Shown here: in pieces, positions 44,201-57,613 of the stretch
How the letters are laid out: each line of letters opens with the position of its first letter
Position numbering within the stretch: position 1 is the first letter of the stretch
Origin: Archangiaceae bacterium
GTDB lineage: Bacteria > Myxococcota > Myxococcia > Myxococcales > Myxococcaceae
Length of the DNA stretch: 64,000 bases
Reading direction: 5' to 3'
NCBI GenBank assembly: GCA_016714225.1
Contig: JADJNS010000012.1
Coordinates: 248,001-312,000, forward strand
Notes under the pieces: model-generated
The model's input: only the letters and a program-made list of their open reading frames with translations
Databases searched by the model: none
What the model was told of the DNA's origin: nothing
Translations under genes and position numbers: made by a program

Positions 44201-45025
44201 GGTGCGGTCTTTCGCCAGCATCTTGAGCACCGCCTCGCAGAGCGCGGGGCTCAGCTCGCTGCGGAAGGTTGCGGGAGACGGCGGCGCGTCGCGCAGCTGC
44301 ATCGACATGATGCGCTGCATCGAGTCGGCGATGAACGGGGGGCGCCCGGTGAGCAGCTCGAACAGCACGCAGCCCAGGGCGTAGATGTCGGTGCGGGAGT
44401 CGAGCGGGTCGGCCAACGCCTGCTCGGGCGCGAGGTAGGCGGGCGTGCCCATCACCATGCCGGTCTGGGTGACCGGCGCTCCCGCCTGCGCTTGCGTGTC
44501 GGCCGCCCGCGCGATGCCGAAGTCGAGAATCTTGGCCACCTCGCTGCCGTCTCGGCGCTTGCCCAAGATGATGTTCGGCGGCTTGAGGTCGCGGTGAATG
44601 ATGCCCACCCCGTGCGCCTCGTCGAGGCCTTCGCACACCTGGCAGACCAGCTCGACCGCGCGCTCGGGCGCGAGCGGCCCGTCGTTGCGCACCAGCACGT
44701 CGAGGGTGGTGCCCTGCACGAACTCCATCGCCAGAAACGGCACGCCCGCCGAGGTGCGGCCGAAGTCGAAGACGCGCACGATGTGCTGGCTCTCGAGCTG
44801 GCTGACCAGCTCGGCCTCGCGCTGAAACCGCGTCCACATCTCGGGGTCGGCGGCGAGGCTGCGCCTGAGCAGCTTGAGCGCGATGGGGCGCTTCAAGAAG
44901 ACGTGCGCGGCCCGGTACACGTCGCCCATGCCGCCGGTGGCGATGTGGGCTTCGATCTGGAAGCGGTTGTCGAGCAGCGTGCCGGGCTCGAGGCGCTCTT
45001 CGGCCGGCCGGGCGGCGGCGGGCAT
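41228..45025 (-). CDS. Ser/Thr kinase-AAA ATPase-TPR regulator (PknK-like)
   Basis: The 1265-residue minus-strand product starts with an active-looking Hanks-type kinase (about 20-290): GGMGDVYRA loop, Lys51 in PIALKLL, HRDLKPPN with Asp146, DFG at 168-170 and APE at 199-201. A Pro-rich linker follows, then a degenerate nucleotide-cyclase-like region (about 420-580) and an ATPase module with Walker A TGESGSGRTT near residue 608. A long C-terminal TPR-like helical array ends it. This layout is typical of large myxobacterial signalling kinases. The upstream PilZ-like frame runs into this gene without a stop, so the true start is probably in that module. Confidence 0.88.
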   Translation of the reverse strand: MPAAARPAEERLEPGTLLDNRFQIEAHIATGGMGDVYRAAHVFLKRPIALKLLRRSLAADPEMWTRFQREAELVSQLESQHIVRVFDFGRTSAGVPFLAMEFVQGTTLDVLVRNDGPLAPERAVELVCQVCEGLDEAHGVGIIHRDLKPPNIILGKRRDGSEVAKILDFGIARAADTQAQAGAPVTQTGMVMGTPAYLAPEQALADPLDSRTDIYALGCVLFELLTGRPPFIADSMQRIMSMQLRDAPPSPATFRSELSPALCEAVLKMLAKDRTHRFQNVKEVALALRESVKRSVPIPGAFEDWPPPDTALPAAAAEAWPPPAEAVPGTAASDDHWPPPAALAAPPAPVSVPAPVKAEVSSFFAFDTGRLPAAQLEPLRSDPVAAPAEAAHRLEAALDALKVPLAPQLRQRLAAQRLGLEPGTRKLVMLHVELLRAPPETGARALALGRALTVGLEHDGIVDALDEDGLTLLFQGEDALVPGVAALYAALQMREAVADEVPGASLRAAAVFGKISIPETDQPLEGELALRARTLAAKTGAGKIVADRQMALEVQDVVTVAEAGPEVVEVGERRPVLHNVTTLYGRDAVLSALDKRLTSLTQGIVAPVVVTGESGSGRTTVAQELSVRGRHQQAVVGIARALGSTRTLPYAGLAELLCSVCGVPKEQRVQRLPQALEALKLPPPELEAALVIAGVRHVPQPFTPGQAVYALRAVLNLGAVGRKMLLIFDGLEAMDPYTVDAFREMSSRPVQRELTVGLSDPAFAAERFQKVPTLELPPLQSPEAAAMISAWLGGAQVSEKLIETVHRRGRGLPGLMIDWLHLLADRGQLRFVSGAYVLATEPPGYDDAELAAERVKALWPDALRLFETCCLAGDSIDGAVLNAVQPQTPQSAYQRLVASRLVRAMGGRRWSVVSDRYARVGLSMPSPRRPELHTRLAAVLIDAARAAGVQPDAARIAEHFTAAKDTTRALQLWRSVVESALKRRAPREVLQALRGWSDALKVMLESPQAPLEVARARVETLARAAATAVATGEPLLARALVDEGQALATAKNIESGELCLSMARVLRSEARRAKASEALELALRRAQGTALVQLVWAERAEACEAEGDLKGAANAFRQALTNADAAQELARWHSEIDFRARVETRLAGVLLAQKDVTAAKQLYGSALQAWRKTAFPYAEARVLANMGALHVQAKESEEAARCFKEAAAAASRSGDLYFQARQMLNLAKVAKRFEAHAVSKQAAELARRIAGLINWEEGKQQAAAL

Positions 45026-45059
45026 CGCCTGGGTGCCCGTGTCGGGGGCGGCGACCAGA

Positions 45060-45764
45060 GGGTGACGCCGCAGGAGGCGCGACCGGCGGCGAGGCAGCGG
45101 GCGGGGGAGCGGCCGGAGGCGGCGGCGGGGTGGCGCCGGGCGGAGAGAGCGAGATGCTCTCGGGGGGGCCGATGCCAGGCCCCGAGGGCGCCGGAGGAGG
45201 AGGCGGCGGCTCGGCGGGCTCGGGCGCCTTCGGTGCCACCGCAGGAGCCGGGGGGCTCTCTTCTGGCGGCAGCTCTTCGCCGGTGATGAACGAGGTGGCG
45301 ATCTTCTCGACCGGGGGCAGGTCGAGCGCCAGCGCGTCGAGCGCGATGGCCGACTTCAGCGGCCACGACGAGGCTCCGCCGGGGCCGGCCTGGTCGCCCC
45401 ACGAGAGGTTGGGCGCCACCTGCTGCAGCACCAGCGGGGTGGGGGCCGAAGGCCGCGGGGGGTTGACCGCCCGCTCGAAGAGCAGCTTGAGCTTGGCCAC
45501 CGAGTCGGGCGGCAGCTTGAGCAGGGCGCCGTTCTTGCCGAACGAGTCGACGTCGTTGAAGTCGACGGTCGCGTCGAGGTCGGTGGTGCCGGCGTCGACC
45601 GCGATGAGGTGAAGCTTCACCGGCTGCCCCGAGACCAGCGGCCGGGGCCAGGGCACGAAGCAGCTGCCCTGCGAGAACATGCTCTCCCACATGAGCTGAA
45701 ACTCGCGCACGTCCTCGAACGCGAGAGTCATCAGCACCGCCCCTGCCTGTTCGTCCGGCGGCAT
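45060..45764 (-). CDS. PilZ-like N-terminal module, probably frameshifted from the kinase gene
   Basis: From ATG 45764 (or 45731) about 100 residues resemble a PilZ-type domain (MTLAFEDVREFQLMWESMF, RPLVSGQPVKLHLIAVDA, LDATVDFNDVDSF). A Pro-rich linker (PAPAVAPKAPEPAEPPPPPP) follows to about 45060. The frame has no stop there and remains open, as meaningless Arg/Pro-rich sequence, to 44022. Shifting by one base near 45056-45070 joins the linker to LVAAPDTGTQAMPAAARP, the natural run-in to the kinase. I therefore read both as one PilZ-kinase gene with a one-base discrepancy. The end given is the last plausible linker residue. Confidence 0.6.
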
Positions 45765-45825
45765 TGCGCGAAACGTGGTTTTCCCACACTACGGGCCCTG
45801 CCGGAACTTCACTGCCGGTCGACTT

Positions 45826-47343
45826 TCAGGGGCCCCAGAAGTCGCAGAAGGGGGTGCGCAGGCCCTCGCCGGTCGCCAGCGGCTGGTCGAGCACCAGGTA
45901 GTCGTCGCGCGCGGGGTCGTAGCGCGGCCAGTCGACGGCTCCCTGCCCGGCGAAGCGCACCCACGCGTCGGCCACCGCGTCCGAGAGGCGCCGCTCGTCG
46001 GGGCTGAGCGGGTACGCCCCCAGGTTGCGAAAGCCGAACAGCAGGTCGAAGCCGTGCGCGGCGCGGTAGGGGCGAAGCGGGCCCGCCGCGAAGGTGTGGC
46101 TGAAGTGCACCCGCCAGACCGGCTGGCCCGAGCGGCTCAGGGCGCGGGCCGCGGCGCGGCTGGGGCAGATGAAGTAGCGGTCGCCCTCGAGCGCCACCAG
46201 CGCGTCGTTCGCCGAGGGGTAGTCGCTCGCCGGGTAGCGCGCCAGCAACGCGTCGGCGGTGGCCGGGTAGAGCTGGCGGAGCAGCGCCTGGTAGTCGGCC
46301 GCCGAGCTCACCGCCCGCGTGCCGCCGTAACGCCCGAGCTGGTTGGTGAACTCGTCGGCGGTGCTGCTGACGATGACCGGCACCCCGGCGTGGGTGACCG
46401 CGGTCTGCGGGTCTTCGACCAGGTACGTGCCGTCGAGGGTGGGGCCCGCGGTGGCGGTGGTGGCCTGGCCGTCGTTGACCCCGACCGCCAGCAGCTCGTC
46501 GACGCTCTTGCCCCGCAGGCAGGCGGCGACGTCGGCGGCGCCGTCGCAGCCCAGGAGCCGCGCCACTGACTCGCCGCGCCGCTCGGCGGCAGCTTTGGGC
46601 TGAGCGCCGCAGCCGCCGCTGAGCATCATCGCGCTCGAGAACAGCCCCCGCGCGCTCGGCGCGGCGAGCTGCACGCAGGTGCTGGTGGCGCCGGCCGACT
46701 GACCGAAGAGCAGCACCCGCGCGGGGTCTCCCCCGAAGGCGCCGATGTTGTGGTGCACCCACTGCAGCGCCGCGGTCTGATCGCGGTAGCCCCAGTTGCC
46801 GGTCGACGCCCCGAGCGCGGGGTGGGCGAGGAAGCCGAGCACCCCCAGCCGGTAGTTGAGGCTCACCACCACCACCCCGCCGTGCTCCGAGAGCGCGCGG
46901 CCGTCGTAGGCGGGGCGCGACGCGCCGCCGGTGATGTGCGCTCCGCCGTGAATGAAGACCAGCACCGGTGCCGGCGCCGCGCTGCGCTCGGCGGGCGCCC
47001 AAACGTTCAAGGTGAGGCAGTCTTCGTCGCCCTCGAAGCCGCCATCGGTCGAGCGCTGCGGGCAGTCGGGGCCGAACGCGGTGGCCGGGTGCGGCGCGTC
47101 GAAGCGGGCCGGTGGCGCGGGGGGCGAGAAGCGCAGCGCCCCGACCGGCGGGGCCGCGTAGGGAATGCCGAGGTAGACCCAGGTCGACCCCACCTGCGTG
47201 CCGCGCACGGCGCCCTGAGCCACCTGCAGCTGGCCGGGCGGCGCGGGCGCGCCGCCGTCGGGCACCGGCGCGGGCAAGGTGGGGAGCCCGGCGCAGGCCG
47301 GGGCGAGCAAGAGCAGCGCGAGCTTCTCGAGCGGGGTGATCAT
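45826..47343 (-). CDS. Carboxylesterase type B, exported
   Basis: The 505-residue protein is a type-B carboxylesterase (alpha/beta hydrolase). It has YLGIPYAAPPVGALRF, EDCLTLNVWAP, the oxyanion-hole HGGAHITGG, the nucleophile Ser in LLFGQSAGATS, an acidic residue in STADEFTNQLG and the catalytic His in AAHGFDLLFGF. A signal with Cys in LLAPAC suggests export and perhaps lipid attachment (weak lipobox). It hydrolyses esters; the substrate is unknown. It is divergent from zwf with 87 bp between the starts. Confidence 0.9.
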   Translation of the reverse strand: MITPLEKLALLLLAPACAGLPTLPAPVPDGGAPAPPGQLQVAQGAVRGTQVGSTWVYLGIPYAAPPVGALRFSPPAPPARFDAPHPATAFGPDCPQRSTDGGFEGDEDCLTLNVWAPAERSAAPAPVLVFIHGGAHITGGASRPAYDGRALSEHGGVVVVSLNYRLGVLGFLAHPALGASTGNWGYRDQTAALQWVHHNIGAFGGDPARVLLFGQSAGATSTCVQLAAPSARGLFSSAMMLSGGCGAQPKAAAERRGESVARLLGCDGAADVAACLRGKSVDELLAVGVNDGQATTATAGPTLDGTYLVEDPQTAVTHAGVPVIVSSTADEFTNQLGRYGGTRAVSSAADYQALLRQLYPATADALLARYPASDYPSANDALVALEGDRYFICPSRAAARALSRSGQPVWRVHFSHTFAAGPLRPYRAAHGFDLLFGFRNLGAYPLSPDERRLSDAVADAWVRFAGQGAVDWPRYDPARDDYLVLDQPLATGEGLRTPFCDFWGP

Positions 47344-47430
47344 GGCCGCTCGAGACCCGCGGGGCCCGGCGAGGTCAAAGGCGCGGGTGAGTTGTTGCGC
47401 GCCCTGAAGGCGAGGCGTAGCAGTCGCCCA

Positions 47431-48816
47431 ATGAGCGACGCCCGGCAGCCCTCTGACGCACTGGTCTTCTTCGGTGCCACCGGCGATCTCGCGTACAAGA
47501 AAATCTTCCCCGCGCTGCAGGCGCTGGTGCGCCGGGGCCGGCTCGACTGCCCGGTGGTGGGGGTGGCGAAGTCGGGGTGGAGCCTGGCGCAGCTGGTCGA
47601 CCGTGCGCGCGCCAGCGTCACCGAGTACGGCGGGCTCGACGCCGCGGCGTTCGAGAAGCTGGTGAAGCAGCTGCGCTACGTCGACGGTGACTACCAAGAC
47701 CCGGCCACCTTCGTGCAGGTGAAGCAGCAGCTGAGGCCGGCGAAGCGGCCGGCGCACTACCTGGCGATACCGCCCAGCATGTTCGCCACCGTGGCGCAGA
47801 ACCTCACCCAGGCCGGGCTCGCGCAAGACGCGCGGGTGATCGTCGAGAAGCCGTTCGGGAGAGATCTGGGGTCGGCCAGAGCGCTCAACCGCACGCTGCA
47901 CGGCTGCTTCCCCGAAGAGTCGATCTTCCGCATCGACCATTACCTGGGCAAAGAGGCGGTGCAGAACATTCTCTACTTCCGCTTCGCCAACGCGTTTCTC
48001 GAGCCGGTCTTCAACCGGCACTACGTCGAGAACGTGCAGATCACCCTGGCCGAGAGCTTCGGGGTCAGCGGGCGGGGCAAGCTCTACGAAGAGACCGGGG
48101 TGATTCGCGACGTCATTCAGAACCACCTGCTCCAGGTGGTGAGCTACCTGGCGATGGAGCCGCCCACCTCGATGTACGCCGAGGCGATTCGCGACGAGCA
48201 GGCGAAGGTGCTGCGCAACATCGCTCCGCTCGAGCCCAAGGCGCTGGTGCGCGGGCAGTTTCAGGGCTACCGCGACGAGCCCGGGGTGGCGAGAGACTCG
48301 AGCGTGCCCACCTACGCGGCGCTGAAGTTCTCGGTCGAGTCGTGGCGCTGGGCCGGGGTGCCCTTCTACGTGCGCGCGGGAAAGTCGCTGGCCAAGACGG
48401 TGACCGAGGTCTTCGTCGAGCTGAAGAACGCCCCGGGGGTGGTGTTCAGCGAGCCGCCCGCGCCGATGGGCAACTACGTGCGGCTGCGCGTCACGCCCGA
48501 GGTGGAGATCGCCATGGGAGCGCGGGCCAAGGTGCCCGGCGAGCGCATGGTGGGTCAGCCGGTCGAGCTGAAGGTGGTCGAGACCGCAGGGCAGGGCGCG
48601 GGCGGGCGCATGGAGGCCTACGAGCGGCTGCTCGGCGACGCGATGCTGGGCGACGCCACCCTGTTCGCGCGGCAAGACGTGGTCGAGGCCGCGTGGGCGA
48701 TCGTCGACCCGGTGCTCGCCGCGCCCGGCCCGCTGCACCCGTATGCGCCGGGGAGCTGGGGCCCGCCCGAAGCCGATCGGCTCGTCACCGAGATCGGCGG
48801 CTGGAACACGCGCTGG
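47431..48816 (+). CDS. zwf: Glucose-6-phosphate 1-dehydrogenase, no stop codon at its natural end
   Basis: G6PDH catalyses the first step of the oxidative pentose-phosphate route. ATG 47431 starts ALVFFGATGDLAYKKIFPAL with the NADP motif. The substrate-binding RIDHYLGKEAVQN and IVEKPFGRDL are present. The family resemblance ends at about GSWGPPEADRLVTEIGGWNT (48810). No stop follows: the frame stays open through 80 junk-like residues into the multicopper oxidase and ends only at 50496. The end given is the Trp codon TGG at 48814-48816, one transition from TGA, where a stop would be expected. A fused 1021-residue protein is implausible because the second part is a lipoprotein. Confidence 0.85.
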
Positions 48817-49059
48817 AGGAGCGCAGAGTCGAGGAGCGAGCAGGTGGGCCCGCGCACTGCTGTCGTTCGCCAAGGCCCAGCGCGGATCTCCATCGTATTT
48901 GGCGCGCGCTGCCGCTCGAAGCCTGGGGAGGAGGCGCTGCGTCTTCGTGAAGAGCCACGGGGCTCACCCTGCTCGATTTCGCACTCTGGTCGACTCGCTC
49001 AGCATGAACCGCTCGAGCGCAAATTCTGCGCGTTGCCGAAGTTTCTCCCGCATGGTCAC
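48817..49059 (+). other. 243-bp stretch between zwf and the oxidase, open but not coding-like
   Basis: In the zwf frame this translates to an Arg/Ser/Pro-rich string without resemblance to either neighbour. Its base composition is less GC-rich than the genes, including ATCGTATTTGG near 48892 and CAAATTCTGCG at 49020. It behaves like an intergenic region. Other frames stop at 48950 and 49063. It should hold the promoter and ribosome site of the oxidase gene. Confidence 0.55.
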
Positions 49060-50496
49060 GTGACGAACGTGACGTGCCGTCTGTGGCTGCTTCTCGGCGG
49101 GTGTTTGCTCGGCTGCCGCGGCATGGCGCCCGAGCCCGAAGACGCTGGTCGCGATGCGGGTCGCGACGACGGCGGCGCGGCGGGTCAGCCTTCAGGGTGG
49201 GACGACGGCGTGAAGCTGAGCCCGGCGACCGACCTCGACCCCGCCCCGACGGTGGTCGAGGTCTCGCTCGAGGCGCGGGTGGCCAGCGTCGAGCTCGACG
49301 GCCACCCCACCGCGATGTGGACCTACCAGGGCACCGTGCCCGGGCCGCTGATTCGCGCGCGCGTCGGCGACACGGTGGTGGTGCACTTCAAGAACAGCCT
49401 GCCCCAGCCGAGCAGCGTGCACTGGCACGGCGTGAAGGTGCCCGCGTCGATGGACGGCCTCGACCCGGTTCCGGCGGGCGGCACGTTCGACTACCGCTTC
49501 GTGGTCCCCGAGGCGGGCACGTTCTGGTACCACCCCCACCTTCAGTCGAGCGCGCAGGTCGGCTACGGCCTGTACGGCGCGCTGGTGGTGTCGGACCCTG
49601 GCGAGGCGTTCTTCGGCGACCCGCTGGTGCTGGTGCTGAGCGACGCCAGCGTGGTCGACGCAGGCGTGCTGGCGCCGGGTGACCAGAACGGCTGGTTCGG
49701 CGATTACTTCGGCCGCGAGGGTGACCTGCTGCTGGTGAACGGCCGGGTGCGCCCCACCCTTCGGGCGCGCGCTGGAGTGCCCCAGCGGTGGCAGGTGGTG
49801 AACGCCAGCCGCTCGCGCTACTGGGTGCTCGAGGTGCCGGGCGCCACGGTGCGCCGCATCGGGGGCGACGTCGGCCTGGTCGGCACGGTGCAGCCCGGGC
49901 AGAACGTGCTGCTGACTCCGGGCGAGCGCGCCGAGCTGTGGGTCGAGGCGCTGCAGCCGGGCAAGAGGCTGCCGGTGCTGTGGCACGACTCCGACCGGTT
50001 TCACATCGGGTCGACGCTGCCCGACCACACCGTGGCGTGGCTCGACGTGCAGCGCGACGCGAAGGTCGACGGGGCGCGCGAGCCGTCGGGCACGCTGCGC
50101 GACGTCTCGCCGCTCGACACCGCCGATGCCGGCCGGCGCCGCTTCGAGCTGATGGACGTGCCCGACGCCGGCCTGCTGGGCATCAACGGCAAGGCGTTCG
50201 ACCCCGGTGACCCGCCGGTGATGGTGAAGCTCGGCACGACCGAGCTGTGGGAGATCGAAAACTCGACCCCGTACGACCACACCTTTCACCTGCACGGCTA
50301 TTCGTTTCAGCCGCTCGACGTAGGGGGGCAGCCCTGGCCCACGTTGGAGTGGAAAGACTCGGTCAACGTGCCGGCGAAGCAGAAGCTGCACCTCGCGGTG
50401 CGCTTCGAAGACCGCCCCGGCATGTGGATGCTGCACTGCCACATTCTCGACCACGTCGAGCTGGGCATGATGGCGATGCTGCACGTGATGCCCTGA
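49060..50496 (+). CDS. Multicopper oxidase lipoprotein
   Basis: The 478-residue product is a cupredoxin-type multicopper oxidase of the laccase/CueO kind, oxidising phenols, metal ions or similar substrates with O2. All four copper motifs are present: HWHG (about 121), HPH in FWYHPHLQ (about 158), HTFHLHGYSF, and HCHILDHVELGM (from about 459) with the axial Met. The N-terminus has a lipobox (LLGGCLLGC) followed by an Asp/Gly/Ala linker, so it sits in the envelope. GTG 49060 is used; GTG 49069 is equally near the signal. It is in frame with zwf with no stop between. Confidence 0.88.
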   Translation: MTNVTCRLWLLLGGCLLGCRGMAPEPEDAGRDAGRDDGGAAGQPSGWDDGVKLSPATDLDPAPTVVEVSLEARVASVELDGHPTAMWTYQGTVPGPLIRARVGDTVVVHFKNSLPQPSSVHWHGVKVPASMDGLDPVPAGGTFDYRFVVPEAGTFWYHPHLQSSAQVGYGLYGALVVSDPGEAFFGDPLVLVLSDASVVDAGVLAPGDQNGWFGDYFGREGDLLLVNGRVRPTLRARAGVPQRWQVVNASRSRYWVLEVPGATVRRIGGDVGLVGTVQPGQNVLLTPGERAELWVEALQPGKRLPVLWHDSDRFHIGSTLPDHTVAWLDVQRDAKVDGAREPSGTLRDVSPLDTADAGRRRFELMDVPDAGLLGINGKAFDPGDPPVMVKLGTTELWEIENSTPYDHTFHLHGYSFQPLDVGGQPWPTLEWKDSVNVPAKQKLHLAVRFEDRPGMWMLHCHILDHVELGMMAMLHVMP

Positions 50497-50550
50497 ACGC
50501 GCCTTCGTCCGCGCTTCCCTGCACCGGCGTCATTGCCTAAGAGGCCAGCA

Positions 50551-53075
<2,525 letters not shown>

Positions 53076-53079
<4 letters not shown>

Positions 53080-53597
53080 GGGTGAGGCGGGCGGCCTGGC
53101 TGGTGCTGGTCGCGACCGCCTGCGGCTACCGCTTCACCGCGCCCGGCGGCCCGCTGCCGCAGGGCATTCGCGCGGTGCAGGCGCCGGTCTTCAACAACGT
53201 CACCCCCGAGCCGGCCGCTGAAGTCTTCTTCACTGAAAGCCTGCGCGAGCAGCTCGCGCGCGCCGGCACCCTGGGTGGCGACGCAGCCGACGCCGTCATT
53301 CAGGGCACGGTGGTGGCGGTGAGCAGCACCCCGATGGCGGTGAACGCCGGCGCGCCCACCTACCGCCTGAGCGCGGTCGTCGACCTGAAGCTCGTTCGCA
53401 ACGGCCAGGTGCTGGCGGCGACGGTGGTCAGCGGCGACGAAGACGTGCTCTCGGGCACCGCCGACCCGGCCGAGCCCAAGGGGCAGCGCTACGACCAGCA
53501 GCTCATCGGCACCGAGGCCAACCGCCAGGCCGCGCTGCGCCGGCTCGCCGACACGCTGATGCGCGAGGGCTACGAGCGCCTCTGCACCGGCTGGTGA
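53076..53597 (+). CDS. lptE: LPS-assembly lipoprotein LptE
   Basis: LptE plugs and stabilises the LptD barrel that inserts lipopolysaccharide in the outer membrane. The 173-residue product has a short lipoprotein signal ending VATAC, then the family opening GYRFTAPGGPLPQGIRAV (conserved CGY-F start). Features of the LptE fold are VPVF-type strands, FTESLREQLARAG and a C-terminal helix LADTLMREGYERL. The GTG at 53076 overlaps the leuS stop; GTG 53082 is an alternative. leuS-lptE is a common gene order. Confidence 0.85.
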
Positions 53598-53631
53598 GGC
53601 GCCCCCCCTCGGCGGTGTTAGAACCACCACC

Positions 53632-53846
53632 GTGAGGCTCTCTGCAACGGCCGCCGTCGCCCTCTTCGCGATCGTCGCCTGCGCCCCCAAGCGCCCACCG
53701 AACGTCGAGGTGGTGGTGGCCGACCCGCCGATGAGCCGCAGCATCGAGGTGCCCGACGGCGGCGGCCCCTTCGACTTCAGCCACCAGGGTGAAGAGAAGA
53801 AGCACACCGTCACCGGCGACATGTCTCACCTGGTGCCGACCAACGG

Positions 53847-53856
<10 letters not shown>
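53632..53856 (+). CDS. Mini-lipoprotein, function unknown
   Basis: The 74-residue product has a lipoprotein signal with lipobox IVAC (Cys17) and a short polar tail rich in Pro, Val and Asp with two His. No family is recognised. The GTG start at 53632 lies 34 bp after lptE. It converges with, and overlaps by 10 bp, the minus-strand sigma54-activator gene. Confidence 0.6.
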
Positions 53857-55616
<1,760 letters not shown>

Positions 55617-55734
55617 AACCGCGAGGTAGGTCGAATACCCGCTTCAGAAGTGAAGCGTAGTGAAGGCGCGCAGGTGTTCCTACCCGGGGGTTCGAATTCC
55701 CGAATTGGTTCGCAGGTGTGGCAAGACGCGGCGC

Positions 55735-57579
55735 ATGGTCTCTCGCACCCAGCGCTCGGCAGCTACCGCTTCTACCAGCACGCCCACCTCTACCGGCGTC
55801 GACGCCGCCACGGCCAAGGCCTGGGCGAAGAGCCTCGACTTCAACGGCGAAGGCATCAAGAAGCTGCAGGTGAGCGACAAGCAGGCGGCCACCACCGGCC
55901 CCGCGCCGCTGCGCGCCGCGTTTCTGCTCTTCAAGAGCTGGGAGCAGAACGACCTGGGCGACGCGCGCGAGTTCGCCACCAGCGTGGGCGGCAAGAAGCT
56001 CTACGCGCTGCACACCACCACCGACGGCGACGCCGGCTACCTCGAGCTGTTCGACGGCCGCGGCAGCCTGCTGGCCAGCGGCGTCACCGGCTTTGCGCCG
56101 GACGGGAAGGGCGGCTTCAAGCCCAGCGTGAAGTGGGACCGCAAGCCCGGCGCCGAGCGCGAGAACCTGGCGCCGTCGAACATCAGCCCGTCGGTCGTCG
56201 CGTACCACGCCGACCTGAAGGCCGCGCAGCGCGCCCGCTCTGAAGGCGGCGCCACCGTCACCACCGCCGAGCTGCGCGGCGCCGGGAAAGAGCTGGTCGG
56301 TGACGAGCTCACCGTGCGCTCGATCGACGGCTACGAGAACGCGGCGCTGCGCCGCACCCTCGCCGACGGCGACGTCTCGCTCACCGCTTCGGCGCGCACC
56401 CTGGGCAAAGAGCTCGCCGACCTCTACTCCGAGCGCGACCCGGTGCAGCTCAAGAACCTGCAGGCCAAGACCGGCCCCGCGGCCACCGGGCTGCAGTCGG
56501 CCTGGGCCCAGAGCGCACAGTTCGCGTCGGCCGAGCTGCCGTCGGGCCGCACCACCGACGAGATGGCGATGCTGGCGCTCACCCAGCAGGGTTTCCAGCA
56601 GCAGGCCACCCAGGTGGTGCCCGCCACCCGACCTCAGGCCGTCGCCGCGCTCGTCGCCTCGGGCGCCTCGAGGGCCGACGCCACCGCCGCGGTGAACAAG
56701 CTGCTCCAGCGCAAGGACGCGCTCTACGCCGGCAAGACCTTCGTCTTCGATGCCAACGGCTCGCCCACCGAGACCGGCACCGCCGTGTTCGCGGTGACCG
56801 AGTCGCGCCAGCGCCTGGCCTCGCTCTACGTGCCCACCGCCGCCCCGCCGCCGCCTGCCAACCCCGGCGTCGAGCCGCGGGCCGCCATCGCGAAGCTCAC
56901 CGGCGTCGACCGCGACGTGAAGGTGCTCTCGACCAAGGTGCAGGGCGCCACCACGTCATCGCAGCTCGAGTGGTTCGCGCCGCGCGTCGGCTTCATGCGC
57001 GCCACGCTCGAGCAGACCGCCGGCAAAGACGACCAGGTGAGCGGCCTGCAGATCCCCGCCACGCTCGAGCAGAGCCTCAAAGATCTGCACGAGCAGCGGC
57101 TGTCGGCCTGGGCCGGCAAGCCGGTGACGGTGGCCGGCTGGGTGGGGCGCGACGACGCCCGCGGCCCCGGCTTCGTCATCGCCTACCGCGACGCCAGCGC
57201 GCCGCTCGCCCGCCTGCAGGTGGCCGAGATGCGCATCACCTTGGACCCCAACACTCTCGACCCCATCGTCACCCTCACCAAGAAGGTGATCGGCGCCGGC
57301 GAAGAAGAGCTCGAGCGCGACCTGGCGCTGAACGTGCTGCGCGAGAGCGCCCATCAGCTGCTCGAGCGGGCCAGCGCGAGCGACGTGGCGCGCCTCGAGG
57401 TGGCCCTGCGAACCTCTTGGGTCGAGCCGCAAGATCTGCCCAGCCTGCGCCGCAACTCGCCGGTCGGCTTCGACAGCGCCACCGACCAGCTGCAGCTCGA
57501 GCTCGCCCAGGTCTGGGGCGATCAGGCGATGTTCGCCACCTTCCAGAAAGACGGCCAGATTCGCCTCGACGAGAGGTGA
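55735..57579 (+). CDS. 614-aa protein of unknown function
   Basis: The product starts MVSRTQRSAATASTSTPTST, without a signal peptide. It is mostly helical with a hydrophilic surface, and contains a Pro-rich break at about 365 (PTAAPPPPANPGVEPRA). Segments such as GDAGYLELFDGRGSLLASGV are beta-rich. No domain or catalytic motif was recognised. It is divergent from the sigma54-activator gene (118 bp between starts), which may regulate it; this is inferred only from position. Confidence 0.7.
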   Translation: MVSRTQRSAATASTSTPTSTGVDAATAKAWAKSLDFNGEGIKKLQVSDKQAATTGPAPLRAAFLLFKSWEQNDLGDAREFATSVGGKKLYALHTTTDGDAGYLELFDGRGSLLASGVTGFAPDGKGGFKPSVKWDRKPGAERENLAPSNISPSVVAYHADLKAAQRARSEGGATVTTAELRGAGKELVGDELTVRSIDGYENAALRRTLADGDVSLTASARTLGKELADLYSERDPVQLKNLQAKTGPAATGLQSAWAQSAQFASAELPSGRTTDEMAMLALTQQGFQQQATQVVPATRPQAVAALVASGASRADATAAVNKLLQRKDALYAGKTFVFDANGSPTETGTAVFAVTESRQRLASLYVPTAAPPPPANPGVEPRAAIAKLTGVDRDVKVLSTKVQGATTSSQLEWFAPRVGFMRATLEQTAGKDDQVSGLQIPATLEQSLKDLHEQRLSAWAGKPVTVAGWVGRDDARGPGFVIAYRDASAPLARLQVAEMRITLDPNTLDPIVTLTKKVIGAGEEELERDLALNVLRESAHQLLERASASDVARLEVALRTSWVEPQDLPSLRRNSPVGFDSATDQLQLELAQVWGDQAMFATFQKDGQIRLDER

Positions 57580-57613
57580 CGAAAATGAAGCACGGCGGCC
57601 TAGAGGGCGCCCC

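Noticed and set aside
46750..47430. N-terminal extension of zwf reading through the esterase region
   Set aside because: It is antisense to the esterase gene and not family-like; ATG 47431 fits the Zwf start.
47344..48873. Minus-strand extension of the esterase frame opposite zwf
   Set aside because: It is a shadow of zwf; the esterase signal peptide starts at 47343.
55680..55720. GGTTCGAATTCCC resembling a tRNA T-arm, possible tRNA fragment or attachment site
   Set aside because: The G53-C61 pair is not formed, there is no CCA end and no 5' half of a tRNA, and no integrase is nearby.
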